In this document: one piece after another, positions 33,406 through 42,911 of the stretch
Layout: every line of letters starts with the position of its first letter
How positions within the stretch are numbered: position 1 is the first letter of the stretch
DNA from: Deltaproteobacteria bacterium
GTDB taxonomy: Bacteria > Desulfobacterota > GWC2-55-46
Reading direction: 5' to 3'
Assembly (NCBI GenBank): GCA_019912665.1
Contig: JAIOIE010000022.1
Span: 62,001 to 126,000 of the forward strand
Length of the DNA stretch: 64,000 bases
Made by a program: the position numbers and the translations under genes
The notes under the pieces: generated by a model
Told to the model about the DNA's origin: nothing
The model's database searches: none
What the model saw: the letters and a program-made list of their open reading frames with translations, nothing else

Positions 33406-34332
33406 ATGAAACTCGAAAGCATACTGGCAATAGGGGGAGGGGAGAGGCAGGAGGCCGCCCTCGAATGCGCCGCCAGGCTCGCAAGGCACGCGAAGGCCTC
33501 TCTTGTGCTCGCCGACGCGCTCGAGGACCTGCCGGCAAACCTCAAAGGCGATAATTCCTTCATGGACCTCTGGAACAGGGTCGCAAGGGAGGAAGGCGAC
33601 GAGCTTGAGTCCTCCCTCGATTCGCTCTCGTCGAAAGGGGTAAGCGCCGAGGCGAGGCTCCTTATCGGGACCCCCTTCATCGAGATAATACGCGAGGTAT
33701 TAAGGGGCGGGCACGACCTGGTCGTCAAGGGCTCTGAGAGGACCGGGCGCTTGAGGGGCGCCTTCCTGGGCAGCAATGACATGCACCTCCTCCGTAAATG
33801 CCCCTGCCCGGTGCTCATTACAAAGCCGTCGAAGGGCTGCCATTTCGAGAGGATACTGGCGGCAGTGGACCCTGACCCGTACCATCCGGAAAGGAACGCG
33901 CTCAACGTAAAAATACTGGAAGCGGCCGCGACAATTGCAAAGGCCTGGGGCGGCGTTATACACGTCGTGCACGCCTGGGAGCTCCTTTCCGAAAGCCTCT
34001 ACAGGGTAAGGAGCCTCCTCTCGAGCCAGGACCTCGAGGCATACCTCAATGAGACCCATGCCCTGCACGCGAGATGGCTAAAGGAGATAGTAGAAAAGGC
34101 GGCCTTGAGCGGCTTACGGCATGAGACGCATCTCGTAAAGGGAAGTCCCTGGGACATCATCCCGGCGATGCAGAAGGAGAAAAAGGCCGGGCTCGTCGTG
34201 ATGGGGACGGTAGGAAGGGCGGGCCTCCCGGGCCTCCTCATCGGCAATACCGCCGAAAGGATACTCGGAAAGATAACCTCGTCTGTCCTGGCGATAAAGC
34301 CCGACGGTTTCGTCTCGCCGGTCCAGCCTTGA
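33406..34332 (+). CDS. Tandem-domain universal stress protein
   Basis: A 308-residue cytosolic protein with two Usp domains (about 1-145 and 150-300). The second domain keeps the ATP-binding motif GTVGRAGLPGLLIGNT (G-2x-G-9x-G-N/T); the first has a similar GSERTGRLRGAFLGSND. The start is uncertain: ATG 33406 gives the usual MKLESILA beginning, while ATG 33388 adds six hydrophobic residues. Tandem Usp proteins resemble UspE. It converges on the antiporter gene. Confidence 0.88.
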   Translation: MKLESILAIGGGERQEAALECAARLARHAKASLVLADALEDLPANLKGDNSFMDLWNRVAREEGDELESSLDSLSSKGVSAEARLLIGTPFIEIIREVLRGGHDLVVKGSERTGRLRGAFLGSNDMHLLRKCPCPVLITKPSKGCHFERILAAVDPDPYHPERNALNVKILEAAATIAKAWGGVIHVVHAWELLSESLYRVRSLLSSQDLEAYLNETHALHARWLKEIVEKAALSGLRHETHLVKGSPWDIIPAMQKEKKAGLVVMGTVGRAGLPGLLIGNTAERILGKITSSVLAIKPDGFVSPVQP

Positions 34333-34357
34333 AATAACAAGGGCCCTCTTTCCGGCC

Positions 34358-35800
34358 TTACCTCTTCTCCGAAAGCACTGCCTTTATCCTGTCGAAAGAG
34401 CTCCTGTCGGTCAGCACGAAAAGCTTGTCTTTCTTCTCCAGCACGGTCCTTCCGTCGGGCACGATGAACTTGTCGTCCCTCCATATGAAGACTATGAGCA
34501 CGCCCTTGGGGAAGCCCGCGTCAACGACCTTCTTTCCGATCACAGCCGAGCTCTCCGGCACCTCGACTGGCGTAAGCTCGCTCTTAAGCTGCTCCGCCAT
34601 CTTCTGGAAGGTCTCGGGCGCGAAGGGCTCGGTCACCTTGAGAAGCTTCGCGATAATCGGTATGGTCGTGCCCTGAACGAGCGCCGAGGTAAGGACTATG
34701 AAGAAGACGATATTGAATATAAGGTCCGCCCCTTCCATCCCGGCCACGAATGGGAAGGTCGCGAGTATGATCGGCACAGCGCCCCGTAACCCCACCCATG
34801 AAACCAGGGCCTTGTCCCTGAACGGCACCCTGAAGAAATAGAGGGTGAGAAAGACGCTCACGGGCCTGGCAACGATTATGAGGAAGGCAGATATGAGGAG
34901 CCCCACCCCGATTATGGGGACGAGCCGCGATGGGAAGACCAGGAGCCCGAGCGTAAGGAACATGCCTATCTGCATAAGCCACGCAAGGCCGTCGTGGAAG
35001 CTCAAAATGCTCCTTCTCTTAAGGAAGTCGCTCTTTCCCATTACGAGACCGGCTATGTAGACCGAAAGGAAGCCGTTTCCTCCGAGGGCGGCCGATGCCC
35101 CGTAGATGAGGAGCACGAAGGAGAGGGTGAGGACCGGATAGAGCCCGTCATATTCGAGCTGCAGCCTGTTCACGGTATAGGTCATGGCCCTGCCCATCAA
35201 GTATCCGGTGGCAGCGCCGATGGACGCCTGCAGGAGAAAAAGCGGGACCATGTCCACGAGCCTGAATCCGGGGGTCATTATGAGCCCGATGACTCCGATC
35301 GTGAGGAATACCGCCATGGGGTCGTTGGAGCCTGACTCGAGCTCAAGGAGCGGCTTAAGGGGTTTTCTAAGGCTCACGTTCCTTGAGCGTAGTATGGAGA
35401 AGACCGCGGCGGCGTCGGTAGAGGAGACGATCGCGCCAAGGAGGAGTCCCTCAAGGAAACTGAAATCCGTGATCACGGAGACGAACCAGCCCACAAGGAG
35501 CGCGGTTCCGAGCACCCCGGCGCTTGAAAGGGCGATGCCTTTCCAGAGGACCGGACGAATGCTCTCCCAGTTCGTGTCAAGACCGCCCGAGAAAAGTATG
35601 AACGAGAGCGCCACGACCCCGATGGCCTGCGTGAGCACGGGGTCGTCGAAGTGGATGCCAAGGCCGTCCGAGCCTACGAGCATCCCTACCAAAAGGAATA
35701 TCAGAAGCGACGGCACTCCGAGGAGGCTCGAAGCCTTGCTCGCGAATATACAAAGTATGAGAAGGAGAGTTACTCCTATTAAGATGTATTCTATGGACAT
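34358..35800 (-). CDS. CPA1-family K+/Na+:proton antiporter with C-terminal TrkA_C domain
   Basis: A 480-residue protein of the NhaP2/CvrA type. About 12 helices (1-385) include LFSGGLDTNWESIRPVLWKG (about 72-91), IVSSTDAAAVFSILRSR (about 128-144) with the ST-D-A signature of CPA1, and WVGLRGAVPIILATFP (about 327-342). A cytoplasmic TrkA_C/RCK-C-like domain (about 400-475) probably binds a nucleotide or other regulator. ATG 35800 has AAAGGAAA upstream. It would export K+ or Na+ in exchange for protons and help adapt to osmotic change. Confidence 0.9.
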   Translation of the reverse strand: MSIEYILIGVTLLLILCIFASKASSLLGVPSLLIFLLVGMLVGSDGLGIHFDDPVLTQAIGVVALSFILFSGGLDTNWESIRPVLWKGIALSSAGVLGTALLVGWFVSVITDFSFLEGLLLGAIVSSTDAAAVFSILRSRNVSLRKPLKPLLELESGSNDPMAVFLTIGVIGLIMTPGFRLVDMVPLFLLQASIGAATGYLMGRAMTYTVNRLQLEYDGLYPVLTLSFVLLIYGASAALGGNGFLSVYIAGLVMGKSDFLKRRSILSFHDGLAWLMQIGMFLTLGLLVFPSRLVPIIGVGLLISAFLIIVARPVSVFLTLYFFRVPFRDKALVSWVGLRGAVPIILATFPFVAGMEGADLIFNIVFFIVLTSALVQGTTIPIIAKLLKVTEPFAPETFQKMAEQLKSELTPVEVPESSAVIGKKVVDAGFPKGVLIVFIWRDDKFIVPDGRTVLEKKDKLFVLTDRSSFDRIKAVLSEKR

Positions 35801-35886
35801 ATTTCCTTTCAGCTGCGGTGAAAGCCCTGATGGAAGCCAATTCAAGTCTCTTGCGGCAGGACAGAGTCTCTATTTGTATTTAAAAT

Positions 35887-37266
35887 TCACTTTCCTATGC
35901 AGAAGGAGCTGAATATCATCTCGAGCACGTCATCCGGCGTGGTCTCGCCGGTTATGGCCCCGAGCGAATCGATAGCCTCCCGTATGTCGGCCGCGACGAA
36001 CTCCCTAGGGAGCCCCGAACCAACGGCCTCCCGGGCTCTCCTGAGCGCACGGGAAGACCTTTCAAGGCAGTCCCTGTGCCGGACAGAGGCAACCAGCTCG
36101 CCCGGCGGGGAGGAATGTGCGCCCGCAGGGTGCCCGGCCACCTCCCTGAAGATGAGTTCCCTAAGCTCCTCGATCCCTTCCTCCTTGAGCGCGGATATGA
36201 AGGCAAGGGGCCTTCCTGCAAAGGCCCTCTCCGCATCCTCTGCCTTTACGGCCGGGAGGTCTTTCTTGTTCGCGGCGATAATGACCTTTTTACCGGAGAG
36301 CCCTTCGAGTATGGCGAGGTCTTCATCAAATGCGCCGGACATGTCGGCTACATAAATGACGAGCCCTGCCTCTGCGGTCTTCTCCCTTGCGAGCCTTATG
36401 CCGATCTCCTCTGCGCGGTCGCATGACTCCCTGAGTCCGGCCGTGTCCATGAGCATCACGGGGATGCCCCTTATGTTGAGGACCACTTCTATTACGTCCC
36501 TTGTCGTGCCGGGCAGCTCGGTCACTATGGCCCGGTCCTCCTGAAGGAGCACGTTCAGGAGGCTCGATTTCCCAGCATTGGGCCTGCCGAGGATGATCGC
36601 CTTCACGCCCTCGCGGAGCGCCGCGCCCTCGTCAAAGGTCTTGAGCATCTTCAGAAGCGCCTCCATTGCGGCTGAAATTGAAGCGCTCATCCCTCCATCA
36701 GAAAGGATATCCACCTCCTCGCCCGGGAAATCCAGCTCAGCCTCCAGCCGCGCAAGAAGAGAAACAAGCGGCCCTTTTATCGACGCGACCTTCCTTGAAA
36801 GCCCGCCCTCGAGCCTGCCGCGCGCGGCCGCAAGCGACAGCCCTGTTTCGGCCATTATTATGTCTGAGACCGCCTCTGCCTCGGCAAGGTCCATCTTCCC
36901 GTTGAGAAAAGCCCTCTTCGTGAACTCGCCGGGGAGCGCGGCCCGCGCGCCGGCTGAAAGCGCGGCAGATAGTACCTGCCTTAAAAGAATCGGCCCGCCG
37001 TGGCAGTGTAGCTCCACAACGTCTTCGCCGGTATAGGACCTGGGCCCCTTCATAAAGACCAGGAAGCCCCTGTCCAGGAGCTCGCCCTCGGCTGAGGTTA
37101 TGAGGCCGAAATGAAGATATCTCTCTTTCAAGCCGTCAATTCCGGGCTTAAAAAGCTTAAGGCTCACGGCAAGGGCATCCGGCCCGCTTATCCTTATAAT
37201 CCCTATGCCGCCCGGCCCCGGGGCTGTCGCTACAGCTGCTATGGTGTCAGATATGCCTTCTTTCAT
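35887..37266 (-). CDS. mnmE: tRNA modification GTPase MnmE (TrmE)
   Basis: A 459-residue GTPase that works with MnmG on U34 of tRNA. The N-terminal tetrahydrofolate-binding domain (about 1-120, TIAAVATAPGPGGIGIIRISG) precedes helical parts and an inserted G domain (about 220-375; GRPNAGKSSLLN, DTAGLRES, NKKD), and the C-terminus ends in the catalytic FCIGK motif. It lies downstream of a yidC terminator and may be expressed separately. Confidence 0.97.
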   Translation of the reverse strand: MKEGISDTIAAVATAPGPGGIGIIRISGPDALAVSLKLFKPGIDGLKERYLHFGLITSAEGELLDRGFLVFMKGPRSYTGEDVVELHCHGGPILLRQVLSAALSAGARAALPGEFTKRAFLNGKMDLAEAEAVSDIIMAETGLSLAAARGRLEGGLSRKVASIKGPLVSLLARLEAELDFPGEEVDILSDGGMSASISAAMEALLKMLKTFDEGAALREGVKAIILGRPNAGKSSLLNVLLQEDRAIVTELPGTTRDVIEVVLNIRGIPVMLMDTAGLRESCDRAEEIGIRLAREKTAEAGLVIYVADMSGAFDEDLAILEGLSGKKVIIAANKKDLPAVKAEDAERAFAGRPLAFISALKEEGIEELRELIFREVAGHPAGAHSSPPGELVASVRHRDCLERSSRALRRAREAVGSGLPREFVAADIREAIDSLGAITGETTPDDVLEMIFSSFCIGK

Positions 37267-37347
37267 GGCCTTTTCCGAAAAAATGCAAACACTTTGATTC
37301 CAGGGGGGAACGCCGCGGTGAATCGAATCGGTTTCGTGCTCAATAAA

Positions 37348-37375
37348 AAACCCCGGCCCTTGGGGGCCGGGGTTT
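37348..37375 (-). terminator. Intrinsic terminator after yidC
   Basis: Stem AACCCCGGCCC / GGGCCGGGGTT, loop of 4 bases, with a run of six T on the minus strand (A-run at 37345-37350). It stands between yidC and mnmE. Confidence 0.9.
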
Positions 37376-37424
37376 CTCTTCGGCTTTGTCCGGACCTCCC
37401 CGGAACTCCTTATTCCTCTTTCCC

Positions 37425-38987
37425 TCAGGCCCTGGCCTTGACCGGGGTCTTGTATATGAAATACTGCTGCCCTATGGTAAGGACGTTGTTTACGAGCCAG
37501 TAGAGCACGAGCCCCGACGGGAAAGTCAGGAACATGAACGTGAATATGAGCGGCAGGAACATCATAATCTTCTGCTGCGCCGGGTCCATTGCCGTGGGCG
37601 TCATCTTCTGCTGCACGAACATGGTCGCGCCCATGAGTATGGGGGTTATGTAATACGGGTCCTTGGCAGAAAGGTCCTGTATCCAGAAAAAGAACGGGGC
37701 ATGGCGGAGCTCTATCGCCACATAGAGCACCTCGTAGAGCGCGATGAACACGGGTATCTGGAGCATCATCGGCAGGCAGCCGCCGAGCGGGTTTATCTTG
37801 TTCCGCTTGTAGAGCTCCATGAGCTCCTTGTTCATCTTCTCCTTGTCGTTCTTGTACTTTTCCTTCAGCGCCGCGAGCTGGGGCTGCATCTTCTGCATCT
37901 CGCGCATGGAGTTGAGGCTCTTTTTCGTAAGCGGGTAGAATAGTATCTTTATTATGAACGTGAGCGCTATTATCGCGATCCCGTAGTTGCCGAGGAACCT
38001 GTTGAAGAAGTTCAATATCACCAGGGAAGGCTTCGCAAGCCAGTCGAACCAGCCGAACTCTATCGACTCCTCGAGGCCGAGGCCCTGCTTTACGAGCCTG
38101 TCGTACTCCTTGGGGCCGATGAAGGAGCCGTAACTGAATGAAGCCGTCTCGCCCGGGGCGAGAGTCAGGGGGAGCTGAAGCGCTGCCCTGGACTGGCCGG
38201 GCGCGGGCGCCTCAGCAGACCACGAGACCTGCTTCTCGGCCTGAGGTATGAACGCGGAGAGAAAATACTTGTCCTCCAGGCCTAGCCACTTTAGCTGCCC
38301 GGTCCCGGTTGAGGCAGGGTCGCCCTCGTCCTGCCTTGTGAGCTTGTCCGCGGTCCTTATTATGGGGCCCTGGTGGTAGCCCGTGTCGTCCTTGCCCGAG
38401 ACGTCCGCGAAGAGGACCGTCTCGGCCCTCACGGAAATCGTACTGCCGGTCGGGTTCGTGACCTTGAGCCCGGTATCTATGAGGTAAGCGTCGCTTGAGA
38501 AGAGATAACTCTTCTCTATAATAAGGCCCGTGGAGGAGGTCCCTTTATAGACGAGCTCAGCTTGCTGGGATTCATTTATTGTGACCGCCTCCGTTGAGGG
38601 GAAGAAGCTTATATTCTCGACAGTCCCGTTTATCTCAAGGCGCGTAGCGAACGAGTTCCGCTTTCCGACCTTCTCAGAGGCGTTTACGGTGCGGCCGTCT
38701 TGAAGCCCCTCGCTGTATTTCTTGAGCTCGAAACTAATTATGCTGCCGCCGTTGCTTGAAAGGACGGAACTGAAGAGCGGGGTCTCGACTGTCGTCCGCA
38801 CCTCTTTAACCGGCGGGGGCGCTGGCAGGGCCGGGGCCGCTTCCCGGGCCTGCTGCTCCGTTGGAGCCGCTGCCTCCTCCGCTGTCTTTTGAGCGTCCTG
38901 GGCAGGGTAGAACTGCTGTATGAAATAAGGGTAGAAGAATAGCACCGCCATCGAGAGTATCAAGGCGATCCAGACTTTCTTATCCAT
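37425..38987 (-). CDS. yidC: Membrane protein insertase YidC
   Basis: A 520-residue YidC of the Gram-negative type. The first helix (about 3-20) is followed by a large periplasmic beta domain (about 55-320) and five core helices (about 325-515) with NYGIAIIALTFIIKILFYPL (about 331-350) and NKINPLGGCLPMMLQIPVF (about 393-411). It inserts inner-membrane proteins alone or with Sec. It overlaps yidD by 8 bases, in the classic rpmH-rnpA-yidD-yidC order. Confidence 0.97.
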   Translation of the reverse strand: MDKKVWIALILSMAVLFFYPYFIQQFYPAQDAQKTAEEAAAPTEQQAREAAPALPAPPPVKEVRTTVETPLFSSVLSSNGGSIISFELKKYSEGLQDGRTVNASEKVGKRNSFATRLEINGTVENISFFPSTEAVTINESQQAELVYKGTSSTGLIIEKSYLFSSDAYLIDTGLKVTNPTGSTISVRAETVLFADVSGKDDTGYHQGPIIRTADKLTRQDEGDPASTGTGQLKWLGLEDKYFLSAFIPQAEKQVSWSAEAPAPGQSRAALQLPLTLAPGETASFSYGSFIGPKEYDRLVKQGLGLEESIEFGWFDWLAKPSLVILNFFNRFLGNYGIAIIALTFIIKILFYPLTKKSLNSMREMQKMQPQLAALKEKYKNDKEKMNKELMELYKRNKINPLGGCLPMMLQIPVFIALYEVLYVAIELRHAPFFFWIQDLSAKDPYYITPILMGATMFVQQKMTPTAMDPAQQKIMMFLPLIFTFMFLTFPSGLVLYWLVNNVLTIGQQYFIYKTPVKARA

Positions 38988-39234
38988 GCTGTGGCGTCCT
39001 GTTCAGTTGTTTTTCCCTTGCGGGCGGCACCGGGTCATATCCGCCCTCGTGCCATGGGTGGCACTTTAAAAGCCTTCTGGCGCCGAGGTACGACCCCTTC
39101 AGGGCTCCGTGGGCCTCTATTGAGGCTCTGGCGTATTCCGAGCAGCTCGGGTAGAACCTGCAGGAGGGCGGAAGGACCGGCGAAATAAGGGTCTTGTAAA
39201 GGGAAATAATGAATATGAGGGGTTGCTTGAGCAT
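38980..39234 (-). CDS. yidD: Membrane protein insertion efficiency factor YidD
   Basis: An 84-residue protein with the conserved core ISPVLPPSCRFYPSCSEYAR (three cysteines) and ARRLLKCHPWHEGGYDPVP (about 52-70). YidD is small, membrane associated and helps YidC-dependent insertion. It starts 2 bases after the rnpA stop and overlaps the yidC start. Confidence 0.96.
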   Translation of the reverse strand: MLKQPLIFIISLYKTLISPVLPPSCRFYPSCSEYARASIEAHGALKGSYLGARRLLKCHPWHEGGYDPVPPAREKQLNRTPQHG

Positions 39235-39236
39235 TT

Positions 39237-39599
39237 CTATCCGGAAGCCGGCCCAGGCTGGCCGAGCGCCTTTTTAAGTTCCTCCTCCACGCCTTTGAGC
39301 CGGCCCGCGTGCTCGAGGGTTTTTACCGAGATAAATATGTCGGTAGAGGCGGGGAAAAGCGCCTTGTTCTGCCTGAAGAACTCACGGAGGAGCCTCTTTA
39401 TCCTGTTCCTTTTGACAGCGCCTCCGGTTTTGGTGCTGACCGCGATCCCGAGCCTTCTTGTGCCGAGCCCGTTCGGGAGAAGGTACACGGTAAAGCTCCT
39501 GGTGGAGAGCCTTTTTCCGCTCTTCCGGACCCTTTTAAAATCTTCGGGCCTGAGCAGCCGTTCTTCCTTCGAAAAGGAAAACCCTTCTTTTCCTTTCAT
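39237..39599 (-). CDS. rnpA: Ribonuclease P protein component
   Basis: A 120-residue basic protein that supports the RNase P RNA in 5' tRNA maturation. RLLRPEDFKRVRKSGKRLS and the signature AVKRNRIKRLLREFFRQNK (about 65-83) are diagnostic. Start ATG 39599 (MKGKEGFSFSKEERL) is preferred over an in-frame ATG at 39638. It lies 162 bases downstream of rpmH. Confidence 0.95.
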   Translation of the reverse strand: MKGKEGFSFSKEERLLRPEDFKRVRKSGKRLSTRSFTVYLLPNGLGTRRLGIAVSTKTGGAVKRNRIKRLLREFFRQNKALFPASTDIFISVKTLEHAGRLKGVEEELKKALGQPGPASG

Positions 39600-39761
39600 C
39601 CGGCCGGCTCCCTTTTTTAATTCCGGTCGGAAAACCAATGGCTTTCAATCCAGGAATGAACGACCGCCCTTCACCTGCCGGTTTTTTTTAGCGAGCGGCG
39701 GCGGGTCGCCTTTTTATCTCGGTTATCCGGATACCCCAAACTTAAGTATGGAACGCCGGGC

Positions 39762-39917
39762 TTACTTACTGGAGCTTACGGTCACTGAAAGGCGCTTCCT
39801 TCCCTTTGCCCTTCTCCTCTTTATTACGGCCCTTCCGGCCTTTGTGGCCATCCTCGTAAGGAACCCGTGGGTCCTGAGTCTCCTTTTATTGCTCGGCTGA
39901 AATGTCCTTTTCGGCAT
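39762..39917 (-). CDS. rpmH: 50S ribosomal protein L34
   Basis: A 51-residue very basic ribosomal protein, easily overlooked because of its size. Read on the minus strand from ATG 39917 it gives [19 protein letters not shown], then [20 protein letters not shown] and RKRLSV, matching the L34 family (MKRTFQPS...HGFR.RM.T..GR.VL..RR.KGRKRL) along its whole length, with a short extra C-terminal tail. It is the first gene of rpmH-rnpA-yidD-yidC. Confidence 0.95.
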   Translation of the reverse strand: MPKRTFQPSNKRRLRTHGFLTRMATKAGRAVIKRRRAKGRKRLSVTVSSSK

Positions 39918-39986
39918 GGCGTGTCCCTTTTCTTTTTAGTTCTGCTGTGTGCTGTAAATAGCGGGGCATGGCCCTGGTCAAACCTC

Positions 39987-40017
39987 TATTTAGACACAGG
40001 GAGTCCTTGAATGTCAA
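39987..40017 (-). promoter_or_regulatory. Predicted promoter of the rpmH operon
   Basis: On the minus strand TTGACA (40017-40012) with a -10 candidate TAAATA or CTAAAT at 18 to 19 bases. It is about 70 bases upstream of the rpmH start. The gap to dnaN is otherwise featureless. Confidence 0.45.
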
Positions 40018-40109
40018 GCGGTTTCGGTTAAGGAGCTAGCCGGAAAACCTGGTCGTCTGCGGTATGGCGTTCCGGGAAAAAAGCCTTCCTTCCCGGGCGG
40101 ACGTACGCA

Positions 40110-41213
40110 TCAGAGCCTCATGGGCATGATTATGTAGGTATAGTCCTCGCCCCCGGCCGGCCTTATGATTCCCGGCGAAAGAGAGTCCTTCAGGTTTATC
40201 CTTACCTCTTCTTCCTTAAGCGCCTCGAGCACGTCTATGAAATAGCGGGCGTTGAAGGCTATATCTATATCGCCTTCCGAATAGTTTATGTCGACCTCTT
40301 CGGTGGCTTCCCCTATCTCTGGGCTTGAGGACGACAATACCAGCTTCGAGTTCGAGAAGTTGAACTTGACCCCTTTTATCTTGTCGGTCGAGAGTATGGA
40401 GACCCTCTTGAGGGATGAAAGAAGGTCTTCCCTTTTCGCTCTCACCACCTTGTCATTGTCCTTGGGGATGACCCTCCTGTAGTCCGGGAACTCGCCTTCA
40501 AGAAGGCGTACCGTGATTACGGTATTGTCCCTCTTCATGACCGCGTTCTTCTGGGTTATGCCTAGGAAGAAGTCCCCTTCCCTCTCATCGAGGACCTTCT
40601 TCATCTCCATTACGCCTTTTCGCGGAAGGAGCACCCCTTCCTTCTGGCCTTTTGCTATATTGTCGCCTTCGCTTACAATGAGGGCAAGCCTGTGCCCGTC
40701 TGTTGCGACCATCTTTATCCTGCCGTCCTCCCTTTCGAGAAGGAAGCCGTTTATATTGTACCTCGTCTCATCGGTCGATACCGCGAATGAGGTCTTGTCT
40801 ATCATGTTCCTCATGGTCTCGCCGTCTATCGGCTGTAGCGACCCCTCTTCCGGGTCCGGGAACGAGGGGAACTCCTTTGCCGGAAGACCCATGATGTTGA
40901 ACCTTGCCTTTCCGGCCTTAAGCGTAAGCTTGTCGTCCTTGCCGGTCGATACGTCTATCTGGTCGCCAGGGAGCTCCTTGGCTATCTCGAAGACCTTCCT
41001 CGCGTTCACCGTTACGGAGCCTTCCTCTGAGACGCCTGCCTGGGCCGCGTCCCTGATGAAGACCTCCAGGTCGGTAGCCATGATGGTCACCTTGCCCTTT
41101 GAGGCGTCCAGGAGCACGTTCGCGAGTATGGGCATGGTGTTCCTTTTTTCCACGATGCCCTGTATCCTCTGGAGCACCTTTATGAAGTCTGGCTTACCGA
41201 TAGTGAACTTCAT
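40110..41213 (-). CDS. dnaN: DNA polymerase III beta subunit (sliding clamp)
   Basis: A 367-residue clamp with three similar domains. MKFTIGKPDFIKVLQRIQGI, VTIMATDLEVFIRDAAQAGV, MVATDGHRLALI, and the C-terminal YTYIIMPMRL (the family ends in xxMPMRL) are all typical. It encircles DNA and tethers polymerase and other factors. It lies 291 bases downstream of dnaA with AGGAGAA before the ATG. Confidence 0.97.
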   Translation of the reverse strand: MKFTIGKPDFIKVLQRIQGIVEKRNTMPILANVLLDASKGKVTIMATDLEVFIRDAAQAGVSEEGSVTVNARKVFEIAKELPGDQIDVSTGKDDKLTLKAGKARFNIMGLPAKEFPSFPDPEEGSLQPIDGETMRNMIDKTSFAVSTDETRYNINGFLLEREDGRIKMVATDGHRLALIVSEGDNIAKGQKEGVLLPRKGVMEMKKVLDEREGDFFLGITQKNAVMKRDNTVITVRLLEGEFPDYRRVIPKDNDKVVRAKREDLLSSLKRVSILSTDKIKGVKFNFSNSKLVLSSSSPEIGEATEEVDINYSEGDIDIAFNARYFIDVLEALKEEEVRINLKDSLSPGIIRPAGGEDYTYIIMPMRL

Positions 41214-41504
41214 CCTGTTCTCCTGTATTTGGATTTGTATTCTATCTCTTTATAATCTCTTAGAGAGTAGTAGATAGTAGTAGGCCCTGTTAATGTGTTG
41301 ATAAACGCCCAAGCCCTTGAAAGGAAAGACTAAGCTCTGGCGCTCAACTGTTCGTAAAAGAGACGCCACCGCTAACCTTCTGCCGCCCCGGCAAATGCAT
41401 CAACAGAAGGCCCCTACTTACCAACACCACGCGGTGGCATACCAACAAAAAACCCCCGGGGTGTTGATAAAGCTGTTGGGACAACGCCCAAGAGCTTGAA
41501 CGAG
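41214..41504. promoter_or_regulatory. dnaA-dnaN intergenic region with DnaA-box-like repeats
   Basis: The stretch holds two copies of TGTTGATAA (41296-41304 and 41462-41470), the complement TTATCAACA differing from the DnaA box TTATCCACA at one position. A short AT-rich stretch lies next to dnaN. No gene is seen. It may be part of a bipartite origin or control dnaN. Confidence 0.5.
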
Positions 41505-42836
41505 CTACCTTATGCCGAGGTTCTGCTTTAAAGAACGCAAGGCCTGCTTTACCTCGCCGTTCTCTTTTATCGCCTTTTCAATCTTCTTACAAGCGTGTAT
41601 GGCCGTCGAGTGGTCCTTCCCTCCGAAAGAAGATCCTATTTCAGGGTAAGAGAAGCCGCCGTACTCCCTCGCGAGGAACATGGCTATCTGCCTCGGTAGC
41701 GCGATATTCTGGTGCCTTCTCTTGCTCTTAAGCTCCGAGGGCTTTATATCATAAAACGAAGCGACGGCCTTCTGGATTTCGTCTATGGTGAAGACCTTCT
41801 CCTCCATCTCCTTTATGAGGTTCTTAAGAGCCTCCCTGGCCATAGAGAGGTCTATATCACGGTTCGTAAGGCTCGATACCGCGATTATCCTGTTAAGGAA
41901 ACCCTCGAGCTCCCTTACGTTTGAGCCGCATACCTCGGAGAGCCATCCTGCCACGTCGTCCGGGAGGCGCACGCCCTCGGCCTTCGCCTTTTTCCTGAGT
42001 ATCGCGATCTTGGTTTCCGTATCAGGCGGCTGGATATCCGCGACAAGCCCCCACTCGAAACGCGACCGGAGCCGCTCCTCGAGGCCGTTCAGGTCCTTCG
42101 GGAACTTGTCGCTCGTCACGACTATCTGCTTGTGGTTTTCGTAAAGGGTGTTGAATGTGTGGAAGAACTCCTCCTGCGTGCCTTCCTTACCGGCCCAGAA
42201 CTGGATGTCGTCGATAAGGAGGACGTCGACGTTCCTGAACCTGCTCCTGAACTCGCTCATCTTTTGGCGGCTTACATAGTTTATGAAGTCGTTTACGAAG
42301 CGCTCGGAGGTGTAATAGCAGACTTTTGCGCTGGGGTTCAGGGCGAGGACCTTGTGGCCTATTGCCTGGAGGAGGTGGGTCTTTCCGAGACCCACGCAGC
42401 CGTAAATGAAAAGGGGATTGTACTTGCTCCCGAGGTTCCCGGCGGCGGCAGAGCAGGCCGCGTGCGCGAACTCGTTGGCCTTGCCCACTACGAAGTTCTC
42501 GAAGGTGTACTTGCCGTTGAGGGTCGAACCTGTCTGCCTGGGGGCCTTGCCGCTTTCCTTTTCCTTTTTCCTGGTGGCAACGGCCTGGGGCTCGTCACTT
42601 ACAGACCAGGCAAGCTCAAGGCCTTTCTTCGACACCTTCCGGAGTACATCTTCCAGGAGGACGAGATAGTGCTCCTTTATCCACTCGAGAAAGAAACGGT
42701 TCGGCACCTCGAGCTCGATGTGGGAAGAGCTTCCGCCCAGCACCCTTATGGGCTTGAACCATGTGGCAATGTGCTGAGGGCTTACATGGGTCTCAATCGA
42801 TTTGAGGCAGTTTTTCCAGATAGCTTCGGAATCCAT
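41505..42836 (-). CDS. dnaA: Chromosomal replication initiator DnaA
   Basis: A 443-residue AAA+ initiator. Domain I (about 1-85, MDSEAIWKNCLKSIETHVSP), a linker, the ATPase (about 110-325; Walker A GCVGLGKTHL, Walker B VLLIDDIQFW, arginine-rich LRSRFEWGL) and the DNA-binding domain IV (about 340-440, with HHQN-like RRHQNIALPRQIAMFLAREYG and the signature GGKDHSTAIHACKKIEK). Start ATG 42836 matches the family; a TTG at 42878 is in frame but adds a foreign tail. No strong ribosome binding site is visible. Confidence 0.97.
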   Translation of the reverse strand: MDSEAIWKNCLKSIETHVSPQHIATWFKPIRVLGGSSSHIELEVPNRFFLEWIKEHYLVLLEDVLRKVSKKGLELAWSVSDEPQAVATRKKEKESGKAPRQTGSTLNGKYTFENFVVGKANEFAHAACSAAAGNLGSKYNPLFIYGCVGLGKTHLLQAIGHKVLALNPSAKVCYYTSERFVNDFINYVSRQKMSEFRSRFRNVDVLLIDDIQFWAGKEGTQEEFFHTFNTLYENHKQIVVTSDKFPKDLNGLEERLRSRFEWGLVADIQPPDTETKIAILRKKAKAEGVRLPDDVAGWLSEVCGSNVRELEGFLNRIIAVSSLTNRDIDLSMAREALKNLIKEMEEKVFTIDEIQKAVASFYDIKPSELKSKRRHQNIALPRQIAMFLAREYGGFSYPEIGSSFGGKDHSTAIHACKKIEKAIKENGEVKQALRSLKQNLGIR

Positions 42837-42911
42837 TTGCACCACGGGTTCCGGCAGCTCTGTAAGAAAGAGGGGCAAACGAGGCCAGAACGATTGCTCT
42901 ACCGCCGGAAG

